Shown: positions 1 to 5,852 of the stretch, piece after piece
Numbering within the stretch: the first letter of the stretch is position 1
Layout: each line of letters begins with the position of its first letter
From: Ruminococcus sp. UBA3387
GTDB lineage: Bacteria > Bacillota > Clostridia > Oscillospirales > Ruminococcaceae
Length of the DNA: 7,260 bases
Direction: 5' to 3'
Assembly: GCA_002358895.1 (NCBI GenBank)
Contig: DEPR01000094.1
Location: forward strand, 1-7,260
Made by a program: the position numbers and the translations under genes
The notes under the pieces: model-generated
What the model was told of the DNA's origin: nothing
Database searches by the model: none
What the model saw: only the letters and a program-made list of their open reading frames with translations

Positions 1-954
1 GGGACAAAATGTATTTCTTGTGAGGAAATATTCAAAGACGGCGATGATGTAGTTGTATGCCCTGTTTGTGGCACTCCTTATCATCGGGAATGTTACAACA
101 AAGAGGGCGAATGTATTAACCTGACTCTCCACGAAAGTGGCGAAAGCTGGAAGCCTGAATATGAACAGTCAGAGTCTGGCACAAACCAGTCGGCTGAACC
201 TGTAAAGTGCATACGCTGTGGTGCCGAAAATCCTCCTCAGGGGTTGTTCTGCAGTAAATGTGGTATGCCGTTGTCAGGCAATCAGGGCGCAAGGCCGTTC
301 AACGGTGCTAATGAGAATATGAACGGGCAGGATTTTGAGCGTCAGTTCGGTGGCTTCGGTATGAACGGATTCAACACAATGGTGCTTGATGAAAATTCGG
401 ACATTGACGGAATCAAGCTGGGGGATTATGCAAAATATGCAGGAAAAAATCCTATTAGTTTCCTTGCGAACTTCATTCGTTTCGGCAAAAACGGAAGCAA
501 GATTTCTCTGAATTTCAGTGCGTTTATTGTGCCTGAGCTTTACTTTTTCTACAGAAAAATGCCGTTGATTGGTGTACTTATGCTGTTGGCTACAGTTGTT
601 ATCAGCATACCGTCAATTGTTTTCCTTGGTCAGTCAGGTATGAGTGGATACACTCTTCTCGATACAGCCTTTAATCTTGAGGACAAGAACTTTCTGATGA
701 TTTCAAGCATATGTTCATATCTTGAAATGGGTCTGAGATTTTTGTCGGGACTTTTCGCAAACTACTGGTATTATAAGAAAGCAAGAAAAGATATTATCGG
801 TATTCGCAATAAGAATATGAATGGTGATGAGCAGGCTGTTAAGCAGGCGATTGCTGAAAAGGGTGGCGTGTCCTGGATTTCAGTTATTGTTGCAGTTACC
901 GTTTATTTTGTTCTGACGTCTGCAATAATTATAGCGATTAACTATTTGTTTTAG
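1..954 (+). CDS. RING-type zinc finger / DUF2628-like membrane protein (5' partial)
   Basis: Frame 1 is open from the first base to TAG at 952-954, so the gene begins upstream of the window; 317 codons are visible. Residues 4-31 of the visible part hold C4xxC7, C20PVC23 and H28/C31 in a CPxCGxxYHxxCY context, resembling the prokaryotic RING finger family (Prok-RING_1). Residues 70-87 form a second zinc ribbon (C70xxC73, C84xxC87). A Gly/Asn-rich linker follows (about 90-125), then a region resembling DUF2628 with hydrophobic segments near 188-209, 231-253 and 290-315, the last ending at the stop. I infer a membrane-anchored protein with cytoplasmic zinc modules. Its function is unknown: such fingers in bacteria may bind protein or nucleic acid, and ubiquitin ligase activity should not be assumed. 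No GC-rich terminator follows. The TTG at 244 is not a credible start because it would cut through the second zinc ribbon. Confidence 0.85.
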   Translation, partial: GTKCISCEEIFKDGDDVVVCPVCGTPYHRECYNKEGECINLTLHESGESWKPEYEQSESGTNQSAEPVKCIRCGAENPPQGLFCSKCGMPLSGNQGARPFNGANENMNGQDFERQFGGFGMNGFNTMVLDENSDIDGIKLGDYAKYAGKNPISFLANFIRFGKNGSKISLNFSAFIVPELYFFYRKMPLIGVLMLLATVVISIPSIVFLGQSGMSGYTLLDTAFNLEDKNFLMISSICSYLEMGLRFLSGLFANYWYYKKARKDIIGIRNKNMNGDEQAVKQAIAEKGGVSWISVIVAVTVYFVLTSAIIIAINYLF

Positions 955-997
955 TAAAATTTACAAAACAGTAACAAAGTTTGACCTATAAGCTGTG

Positions 998-1033
998 TTG
1001 ACAGGGTAGGGAAACTGTGTTATAATAACTAAG
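998..1033 (+). promoter_or_regulatory. Sigma-A promoter of the rpsF-ssb-rpsR operon
   Basis: The -35 box TTGACA (998-1003) and -10 box TATAAT (1021-1026) both match consensus exactly and are separated by exactly 17 bp. A TG at 1018-1019, one base before the -10, makes it an extended -10 promoter as well. Transcription should start near 1032-1033, giving a leader of about 55 nt before rpsF. Such strength fits a ribosomal protein operon. Confidence 0.93.
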
Positions 1034-1036
1034 TTA

Positions 1037-1077
1037 TCCTTGCTTGTATGAAAATACAGGCGAAATCCAGAAGGAGG
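1037..1077 (+). promoter_or_regulatory. rpsF leader structure, candidate S6:S18 autoregulatory element
   Basis: Seen in sequence: an 8-bp hairpin, GCTTGTAT (1042-1049) with ATACAGGC (1054-1061, one G-T wobble), is closed by a GAAA tetraloop (1050-1053). TCCTT (1037-1041), directly 5' of it, is complementary to AAGGA (1071-1075) inside the rpsF Shine-Dalgarno. This leaves a 9-nt bulge GAAATCCAG (1062-1070) on the 3' side only. The architecture matches the known S6:S18 complex-binding leader, a bulge carrying CCG between a stem and a hairpin; here the bulge has CCA. I infer that bound S6:S18 stabilises the outer stem and blocks rpsF translation. Confidence 0.55.
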
Positions 1078-1087
1078 TGCATTTGTA

Positions 1088-1378
1088 ATGGCTAAGATTA
1101 ATGAAACTTACGAGGCTATGGTTATCTTCAGCTCAAAGGCAGGAGAAGAAGCTGTTGAAGCTTTGACTGCTAAATTCAATAAGATGATTGAGGATAATGC
1201 TACAGACGTTGAAATGAACGACTGGGGCAAGCGTAAATTGGCTTATGCTATTAACTATGAAACAGAAGGAAATTATGTGTTGTGGAACTTCACTTCCGAA
1301 ACTACATTCCCTGCTGAACTTGAGCGTGTTCTCAAGATTACAGACGGCGTTCTTCGTTTCCTGGTTACAGTAAAGTAA
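1088..1378 (+). CDS. rpsF: 30S ribosomal protein S6
   Basis: This is a complete 96-residue S6, the usual length for bacteria. It has the N-terminal YEAMVIF strand, the WGKRKLAY signature (residues 46-53) and the following G-x-Y segment before the C-terminal strand FLVTV. S6 is a ferredoxin-like fold protein of the 30S platform; it binds 16S rRNA as a heterodimer with S18, encoded two genes downstream. The ATG at 1088 follows a strong AAGGAGG (1071-1077) by 10 nt. It is the first gene after the consensus promoter at 998-1026. ssb starts 25 nt after its stop, so the genes are co-transcribed. The overlapping minus-strand frame at 1133-1414 is a shadow with no recognisable content. Confidence 0.98.
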   Translation: MAKINETYEAMVIFSSKAGEEAVEALTAKFNKMIEDNATDVEMNDWGKRKLAYAINYETEGNYVLWNFTSETTFPAELERVLKITDGVLRFLVTVK

Positions 1379-1403
1379 GACAATTTGAAAGAAGGTAAAA
1401 GTT

Positions 1404-1874
1404 ATGCTTAACAAAGTTATTTTGATGGGTAGAATTACTCAGGACTTAGAAGTAAAACAGACTCAGACAGGTACATCAGTACTTTCATTTACTGTTGCAG
1501 TTCAGAGAAACTTTGCAAGACAGGGTGAAGAAAGACAGACTGATTTTATAAACTGTGTTGCATGGCGTCAGCAGGCTGAATTTATCGGCAAGTATTTCCG
1601 TAAGGGAAGAATGATTGCTCTTGAGGGAAATCTCAGAACAAGAACATATGACGATAAAAATGGCACAAAGCATTATGTTACCGAGGTTTATGTTGACAGC
1701 GTTTCATTTACAGGCGAAAAGGCTGACGGAAACGGCTATCAGCAGGACAGCTACGGTAGCTATAATCAGGCTCCTGCACAGAATAACTATAATTCAGCTC
1801 CTGCTAATGATGATTTGTCAATCGGTGATATGGCTGACTTTGAAGTGTTAGGCGATGACGGAGTACCATTCTAA
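1404..1874 (+). CDS. ssb: Single-stranded DNA-binding protein SSB
   Basis: This 156-residue SSB has an N-terminal OB fold (about 1-105) beginning MLNKVILMGRIT, with the conserved block FINCVAWRQQAE (48-59) that carries Trp54, a base-stacking position. A flexible Gln/Asn/Tyr/Gly-rich linker (about 106-138) leads to the acidic C-terminal tip DDGVPF (151-156), which recruits replication and repair enzymes in this family. It coats single-stranded DNA as a tetramer during replication, repair and recombination. Start ATG 1404 lies 8 nt after AGAAGG (1390-1395). The gene sits between rpsF and rpsR, the standard arrangement in Firmicutes, so its expression follows ribosome synthesis. The linker and tip are intact, so it looks like the housekeeping copy. 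Confidence 0.97.
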   Translation: MLNKVILMGRITQDLEVKQTQTGTSVLSFTVAVQRNFARQGEERQTDFINCVAWRQQAEFIGKYFRKGRMIALEGNLRTRTYDDKNGTKHYVTEVYVDSVSFTGEKADGNGYQQDSYGSYNQAPAQNNYNSAPANDDLSIGDMADFEVLGDDGVPF

Positions 1875-1913
1875 AAAACAATTCATCATTATTGAAAAAG
1901 GAGGATAAATCTC

Positions 1914-2150
1914 ATGGAAAGAAATAACAGACCAGCTAAGAGAGGTCGTAAGAAGGTTTGTATGTTCTGTGTAGACAGAGCTGAAAAAATCGATTACAAG
2001 GACATCGCTAAGCTCAGAAAATGTATGACAGAGAGAGCTAAGATTCTTCCTCGCCGTGTGACAGGCACTTGTGCATATCACCAGAGAGAGCTTACAACAG
2101 CTATCAAGAAGGCTCGTCACGTAGCTTTGCTTCCATACGTTTCAGACTAA
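1914..2150 (+). CDS. rpsR: 30S ribosomal protein S18 (zinc-binding form)
   Basis: This complete 78-residue S18 contains the core [28 protein letters not shown] and ends [13 protein letters not shown]16xxC19, C53 and H56 are retained, with C37 between them, so this is the zinc-containing (C+) variant rather than the zinc-independent paralogue that some bacteria induce under zinc limitation. S18 pairs with S6 on the 30S platform. Start ATG 1914 follows a strong AAGGAGG (1898-1904) with 9 nt spacing. It is the last gene of the operon and is followed 15 nt later by an intrinsic terminator. The lysine/arginine-rich N-terminus is normal for the family. Confidence 0.98.
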   Translation: MERNNRPAKRGRKKVCMFCVDRAEKIDYKDIAKLRKCMTERAKILPRRVTGTCAYHQRELTTAIKKARHVALLPYVSD

Positions 2151-2165
2151 TTGAAAACGATTTTT

Positions 2166-2197
2166 AGAGGTACCCTTTGGGGTGCCTCTTGTTTTTT
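2166..2197 (+). terminator. Rho-independent terminator of the rpsF-ssb-rpsR operon
   Basis: A 10-bp stem pairs AGAGGTACCC (2166-2175) with GGGTGCCTCT (2180-2189), with one T-G pair and a TTTG loop. It is followed by the T-rich run TGTTTTTT (2190-2197). It sits 15 nt after the rpsR stop and just before the lon promoter, separating the two units. Confidence 0.93.
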
Positions 2198-2213
2198 ACC
2201 ATCATTTTAGGGG

Positions 2214-2249
2214 TTGCAAAGGATTTTAAAATGTGATATTATATATTGT
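2214..2249 (+). promoter_or_regulatory. Promoter of lon-ysxC
   Basis: TTGCAA (2214-2219) and TATTAT (2237-2242) are spaced by exactly 17 bp, with an extended -10 TG at 2234-2235. The predicted start is near 2249, giving a leader of about 63 nt. I see no CIRCE element and no CtsR-type GGTCAAA direct repeat, so classical Firmicute heat-shock operators are not evident here. Confidence 0.8.
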
Positions 2250-2289
2250 ACACATAGAAAGATAAGAATTATGTGCAAAAGAAAGGTAT

Positions 2290-2307
2290 ATCTTCTGAAA
2301 GGAGGAT
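2290..2307 (+). promoter_or_regulatory. Hairpin masking the lon ribosome binding site
   Basis: ATCTTCT (2290-2296) can pair with GGAGGAT (2301-2307) around a GAAA tetraloop (2297-2300): seven pairs, two of them G-U. The stem holds the GGAGG of the lon Shine-Dalgarno and ends 4 nt before the TTG start. The pairing is seen directly; a regulatory role such as an RNA thermometer is inference. Confidence 0.4.
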
Positions 2308-2314
2308 TTTTTTG
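2298..2314 (+). promoter_or_regulatory. Shine-Dalgarno and TTG start that fix the lon N-terminus
   Basis: AAAGGAGG (2298-2305) precedes the in-frame TTG at 2312-2314 by 6 nt. The alternative in-frame GTG at 2273 has no comparable site and would translate through this one. The TTG start puts the conserved Lon N-domain opening (LPCVPTRDLIVYPNM) at the usual distance from the N-terminus. Confidence 0.87.
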
Positions 2315-4729
2315 GACGAAAGAATTAATATAAAAGATAATAGAATAATTCTGCCTTGTGTGCCTACAAGGGATCTGATTGTTTATCCTAATATGATTAT
2401 GCACTTTGATGTTGGCAGAAAAACTTCAATCCATAGCATAAAGTCAGCATTTGATGATACAGGACTTGTTTTTCTTGTTTCACAAAAGGATATGACAGTT
2501 GAAAAGCCCGAAAAGTCAGATTTATATAAGGTGGGTACTGTTGCTAAGGTGCAGCAGATTGTCAAGGGTACAAACGGAATTTATCGCTGTCTTGTTGAAG
2601 GCGTGCGAAAGGCAAAACTTGTTGACTTTTTCCCGACAGAGGAAGGCTTTGAGGCTGAAATCAGGACAGTTCCCAACTATTCAAGAGAAAAGCTTGATGA
2701 AACCGAAGTTGTGGCAATAATGCGTGAGCTTAAAGATATGTTCGGGGAATATTCAAGGATTGTTCCTCGTATGCCTAAGGAGCTTTTTGCTCAGGTGGTA
2801 AGTGCAAACAACCCTCAGAAGCTTTTTGAGGCTATTGCTTTCAATATTACTTTGCCATTTGAGGACAAGCAGGATTTGCTTGAGGCTTCAACTGCAGGTG
2901 AAAAACTGGCACTGCTTCTGACTATGCTTTCAAGGGAAATTGAGATTATTTCACTTGAGCATCAGATTCACGAAAAGGTACATTCACAGATTGAGGACAA
3001 TCAGCGTGAATTCTATATTCGTGAGCAGATTAAGGCGTTACAGGGTGAGCTCAGCTCTGAGGACGGTTCGGATGAATCAGAGATACAGAATTATTATGAC
3101 AGGATTGCAATGCTTGGTGCAAGTGATGAGGTAACCGAAAAGCTGAACTCTGAGGTGAAAAGACTTTCACGAATGATGGGAAGCTCTCAGGAAGCTGTGG
3201 TTATCCGCAACTATCTTGACACTTGCCTTGCTCTGCCTTGGAATGTTTATTCTAAGGATACAACTGATATCAAGAAGGCTTCAAAAGTTCTTGATAAGGA
3301 CCATTATGGAATGAAAAGAGTTAAGGAAAGAGTGCTTGAAAATCTGGCGGTTAGATGTCTTACACCTGAAATCAAGGGGCAGATTCTATGTCTTTATGGA
3401 CCTCCCGGAGTTGGTAAGACTTCTGTTGGCAAGTCTATTGCAAAGGCTTTAAACAGAAAATATGTGAGAGTATCGTTAGGTGGCGTCAAGGACGAAAGCG
3501 ATATCCGTGGACACCGAAAGACTTATGTTGGTGCAATGGAAGGCAGAATTATCAGTGCTATGAAGCAGGCTGGTACTAAAAATCCTGTGATTTTACTTGA
3601 TGAGATTGATAAGATGAGCAACGATTTCAGAGGAGACCCGTCATCAGCTATGCTTGAGGTGCTTGACTCCGAGCAGAACGTTGCTTTCCGTGATCACTAC
3701 ATAGAAATGCCTTTTGATCTGAGCGATGTGCTGTTTGTTACAACGGCTAACAGTCTTGACACAATTCAACCACCGTTGCTTGACAGAATGGAAGTTATCG
3801 AGCTTTCAAGCTATACCCGTGAGGAAAAGTTCAATATCGCAAAGCTCCATCTTATTCCGAAGCAGATTAAGAAAAACGGCTTAAAGGGAACTCAGATGAG
3901 GGTTACGGATGACGGAATTTATCTGCTCATTGACGGTTACACTAAAGAAGCAGGCGTGAGAAAGCTTGAAAGGGCTATCGGTTCTCTCTGCAGAAAGGCT
4001 GCAAAGGAAATCGTTGAAAACGGCATAAAACGTGTTGTTTTCAATGAGGGTAATATAGAAAAATATCTGGGCCACAGAAAATATCTCCCTGATATTGCTG
4101 CAAAAGAGGACAGCGTTGGTACTGTAAACGGACTTGCCTGGACTTCTGTCGGTGGAGTTATTATGCCACTTGAAGTGCTGGTTCTTGACGGCAAGGGTAA
4201 GGTTGAGGTAACAGGTTCTTTGGGCGATGTTATGAAAGAATCTGCAAAAATTGCTGTAAGCTACTGTAGAAGTATTGCTGACAAATACAGCATTGAGCCT
4301 GATTTCTATGAGAAAAAGGATTTGCATATCCACGCTCCTGAGGGTGCTGTTCCAAAGGATGGCCCGTCAGCAGGCGTTACAATGATTACGGCACTTGTGT
4401 CGGCTTTGAGTGGAATTCCTGTCCGTGGCGATGTTGCTATGACAGGTGAGATTACTCTCAGCGGTAAGGTTTTACCGATTGGTGGACTTCGTGAAAAAAC
4501 TATGGCTGCTTATAAGGCTGGAGTGAAAACGGTTATCATTCCAAAGGATAATATGGGAGACCTTGACGAGATAGATGACGTGGTTAAGATGAATCTGGAA
4601 TTTGTATTTGCAGAGAAGATACAGGATGTTCTTGAGGTTGCTCTGGTTCAGGGGTACAAGGGAAATGACCTTGCTTTCGGTATTATGAGCGACAGGGCAA
4701 ATATGAACAGGGTCAAGACCACAGTTTAG
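2312..4729 (+). CDS. lon: ATP-dependent protease Lon (LonA type)
   Basis: This complete LonA protease has 805 residues from the TTG start, within the usual 770-820. It unfolds and degrades misfolded and regulatory proteins in the cytoplasm as a hexamer. The N-terminal substrate-binding domain covers about residues 8-200 and is followed by a helical region. The AAA+ module has Walker A GPPGVGKT (363-370, Lys369) and Walker B VILLDEIDKM with Asp430/Glu431. The S16 protease domain starts near 600 and has the Ser-Lys dyad: Ser686 in PKDGPSAG and Lys729 in GGLREK, 43 residues apart as in E. coli Lon (679/722). All catalytic residues are intact. An extended -10 promoter and a leader with a partly masked Shine-Dalgarno lie upstream. 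ysxC starts 16 nt after the stop, the lonA-ysxC arrangement known from Bacillus. The large minus-strand frames inside the gene are shadows. Confidence 0.97.
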   Translation: MDERINIKDNRIILPCVPTRDLIVYPNMIMHFDVGRKTSIHSIKSAFDDTGLVFLVSQKDMTVEKPEKSDLYKVGTVAKVQQIVKGTNGIYRCLVEGVRKAKLVDFFPTEEGFEAEIRTVPNYSREKLDETEVVAIMRELKDMFGEYSRIVPRMPKELFAQVVSANNPQKLFEAIAFNITLPFEDKQDLLEASTAGEKLALLLTMLSREIEIISLEHQIHEKVHSQIEDNQREFYIREQIKALQGELSSEDGSDESEIQNYYDRIAMLGASDEVTEKLNSEVKRLSRMMGSSQEAVVIRNYLDTCLALPWNVYSKDTTDIKKASKVLDKDHYGMKRVKERVLENLAVRCLTPEIKGQILCLYGPPGVGKTSVGKSIAKALNRKYVRVSLGGVKDESDIRGHRKTYVGAMEGRIISAMKQAGTKNPVILLDEIDKMSNDFRGDPSSAMLEVLDSEQNVAFRDHYIEMPFDLSDVLFVTTANSLDTIQPPLLDRMEVIELSSYTREEKFNIAKLHLIPKQIKKNGLKGTQMRVTDDGIYLLIDGYTKEAGVRKLERAIGSLCRKAAKEIVENGIKRVVFNEGNIEKYLGHRKYLPDIAAKEDSVGTVNGLAWTSVGGVIMPLEVLVLDGKGKVEVTGSLGDVMKESAKIAVSYCRSIADKYSIEPDFYEKKDLHIHAPEGAVPKDGPSAGVTMITALVSALSGIPVRGDVAMTGEITLSGKVLPIGGLREKTMAAYKAGVKTVIIPKDNMGDLDEIDDVVKMNLEFVFAEKIQDVLEVALVQGYKGNDLAFGIMSDRANMNRVKTTV

Positions 4730-4745
4730 ACGAAATGGAGAAATT

Positions 4746-5456
4746 ATGAATTTTAATAAGGCAGAGTTTTATACTTCCTTCGGCAAACTGTCCCAGATGC
4801 CTCCATCAGACAGGATTGAGATTGCTTTTTCAGGCCGTTCAAATGTGGGAAAGTCGTCCCTTATAAACAAGATTTTCAACCGAAAAGCATTGGCTAAAGT
4901 CAGCTCTATGCCTGGAAAGACGGTTACAATCAACTTTTTCAGCCTCGAAAATATTTATATAGTTGACCTGCCGGGGTATGGCTATGCTAAGGTTTCAAAG
5001 GGCGAGAAAAATCGTTGGGCAGACCTTATCGGCGGATATCTTGCTGACCCGGAACGTGATTTGCAACTGGTTTTTCAGCTTATTGATATGCGTCATCCGC
5101 CTACAAAAGATGATTTGCAGATGATTGATTTTCTTATTGAAAATGAAATGCCGTTTGTAATTGTCTTTACCAAGGCTGACAAGCTCAGACCTATGGCAAG
5201 GGCAGAAAGACGCAAGGCGTTCGCTGAGGAAATACCATACTTTGACCAGATAAGCTCGGTGGAATTTTCGGCATTGACAGGTGAGGGCGTTGAGGATATC
5301 CGTGCAATTATCGAGGAGATAGCTCAGGACGCCGAGATATATGAGCCTGAAAATCCAGAGGAAACTGACGTAGAGGAGGAAATTGAGGAGCCTTATTTTG
5401 AAGACAATGAAGGAAACGGCTTCGGCGGATTTCTGACACCACGAGGAAGAAAATAA
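4746..5456 (+). CDS. ysxC: Ribosome biogenesis GTPase YsxC/EngB/YihA with acidic C-terminal tail
   Basis: This TRAFAC-class GTPase is required in Firmicutes for late 50S subunit assembly. The G motifs are complete: G1 GRSNVGKSS (30-38), G2 Thr59 in PGKTVTINF, G3 DLPGYG (74-79), G4 TKAD (142-145) and G5 SAL (175-177). The protein has 236 residues, whereas the family is usually about 195-200. The surplus is a C-terminal extension (about 195-236), strongly acidic to residue 222, then Gly-rich and ending in the basic PRGRK. The tail has the same frame and similar codon use to the core, so I do not think it is a frameshift artefact. ATG 4746 is preceded by a short GGAG (4737-4740), spacing 5 nt, and lies 16 nt after lon, so translation probably follows lon transcription. 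No convincing terminator follows. Confidence 0.95.
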   Translation: MNFNKAEFYTSFGKLSQMPPSDRIEIAFSGRSNVGKSSLINKIFNRKALAKVSSMPGKTVTINFFSLENIYIVDLPGYGYAKVSKGEKNRWADLIGGYLADPERDLQLVFQLIDMRHPPTKDDLQMIDFLIENEMPFVIVFTKADKLRPMARAERRKAFAEEIPYFDQISSVEFSALTGEGVEDIRAIIEEIAQDAEIYEPENPEETDVEEEIEEPYFEDNEGNGFGGFLTPRGRK

Positions 5457-5467
5457 AAAATTTTTTC

Positions 5468-5551
5468 AAAACCCCTTTACTTTTATGTTGTAATGTGTTA
5501 AACTGTATTTATGATTTAACGCTTTACGTTATTAAAAAGTAAAGGAGTTTT
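5468..5551 (+). repeat. 17-bp inverted repeat spanning the yerC promoter and ribosome binding site
   Basis: The left arm 5468-5484 and right arm 5535-5551 pair at 16 of 17 positions (only 5473/5546 fails), separated by 50 bp. The 11-bp core CCTTTACTTTT / AAAAGTAAAGG is perfect. The left arm contains the proposed -35 box and the right arm the whole yerC Shine-Dalgarno. It could act as a paired DNA operator, or as an RNA stem present only in transcripts reading through from ysxC. The pairing is directly seen; its role is inferred. Confidence 0.75.
5476..5511 (+). promoter_or_regulatory. Promoter of yerC-methyltransferase-hslO
   Basis: TTTACT (5476-5481) and TAAACT (5499-5504) each match consensus at four of six bases. 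They have the ideal 17-bp spacing and an extended -10 TG at 5496-5497. The predicted start is near 5511, about 45 nt before yerC. The boxes are weaker than those of the other two promoters in the window. Confidence 0.6.
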
Positions 5552-5555
5552 TGTT

Positions 5556-5852
5556 ATGAAAGAAAAAATGGAAATTAAAAATTTAGATGACTTGTTTGAA
5601 GCAGTTCTTTGTCTTGAAAACATTGACGAATGCAGATTGTTTTTCAAGGATTTGTGCACAGTTCCTGAACTGAAGGCTTTATCACAGCGTTTTCAGGTTG
5701 CAAAGCTGTTGACTGAAAATCACGTTTACAGCGACATTGTAGGCGAAACAGGTGCTTCAACTGCTACAATCAGCCGTGTGAATCGCTCACTTGCTTATGA
5801 CGGAAACGGTGGGTATAACATCGTTTTTGACAGACTGAAGGACAAAAAATAA
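5556..5852 (+). CDS. yerC: TrpR-like transcriptional regulator, YerC/YecD family
   Basis: This 98-residue all-helical protein resembles the YerC/YecD family of TrpR-like DNA-binding proteins. The core LFFKDLCTVPELKALSQRFQVAKLL (about 28-52) is followed by a helix-turn-helix near residues 58-80, with the recognition segment GASTATISRVNRSL. E. coli TrpR shares this fold, but the tryptophan-binding function cannot be assumed; the ligand and targets of YerC proteins are not established as far as I know. ATG 5556 follows AAAGGAG (5541-5547) by 8 nt; the internal Met5 would be too far from that site. Its stop TAA (5850-5852) overlaps the ATG of the next gene by one base, so the two are translationally coupled. 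The inverted repeat and CTTTAC motifs upstream are candidate sites for autoregulation. Confidence 0.92.
   Translation: MKEKMEIKNLDDLFEAVLCLENIDECRLFFKDLCTVPELKALSQRFQVAKLLTENHVYSDIVGETGASTATISRVNRSLAYDGNGGYNIVFDRLKDKK

Noticed and set aside
948..969. AT-rich imperfect hairpin GTTTT...AAAAC after the first gene
   Set aside because: The stem is nearly all A-T with a bulge and no following T-run, so it is not a convincing intrinsic terminator.
981..986. Second TTGAC-type -35 box (TTGACC) 17 bp upstream of the rpsF -35
   Set aside because: There is no acceptable -10 at the right distance (1004-1009 reads as GC-rich AGGG-type sequence), so it is probably coincidence.
1404..1874. ssb embedded in a ribosomal protein operon as a novel arrangement
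   Set aside because: rpsF-ssb-rpsR is the standard order in Firmicutes.
2201..2311. CIRCE or CtsR heat-shock operator upstream of lon
   Set aside because: Neither TTAGCACTC-N9-GAGTGCTAA nor tandem GGTCAAA could be found in this interval.
3881..4333. 150-codon minus-strand open frame within lon
   Set aside because: It lies wholly inside the intact protease domain coding region, has no recognisable domain and no ribosome binding site, and is a shadow of lon codon usage.
5455..5466. AAAAAATTTTTT palindrome after ysxC as a terminator
   Set aside because: It has no GC stem and no loop; it is a simple A/T run at the end of the gene and does not meet intrinsic terminator criteria.
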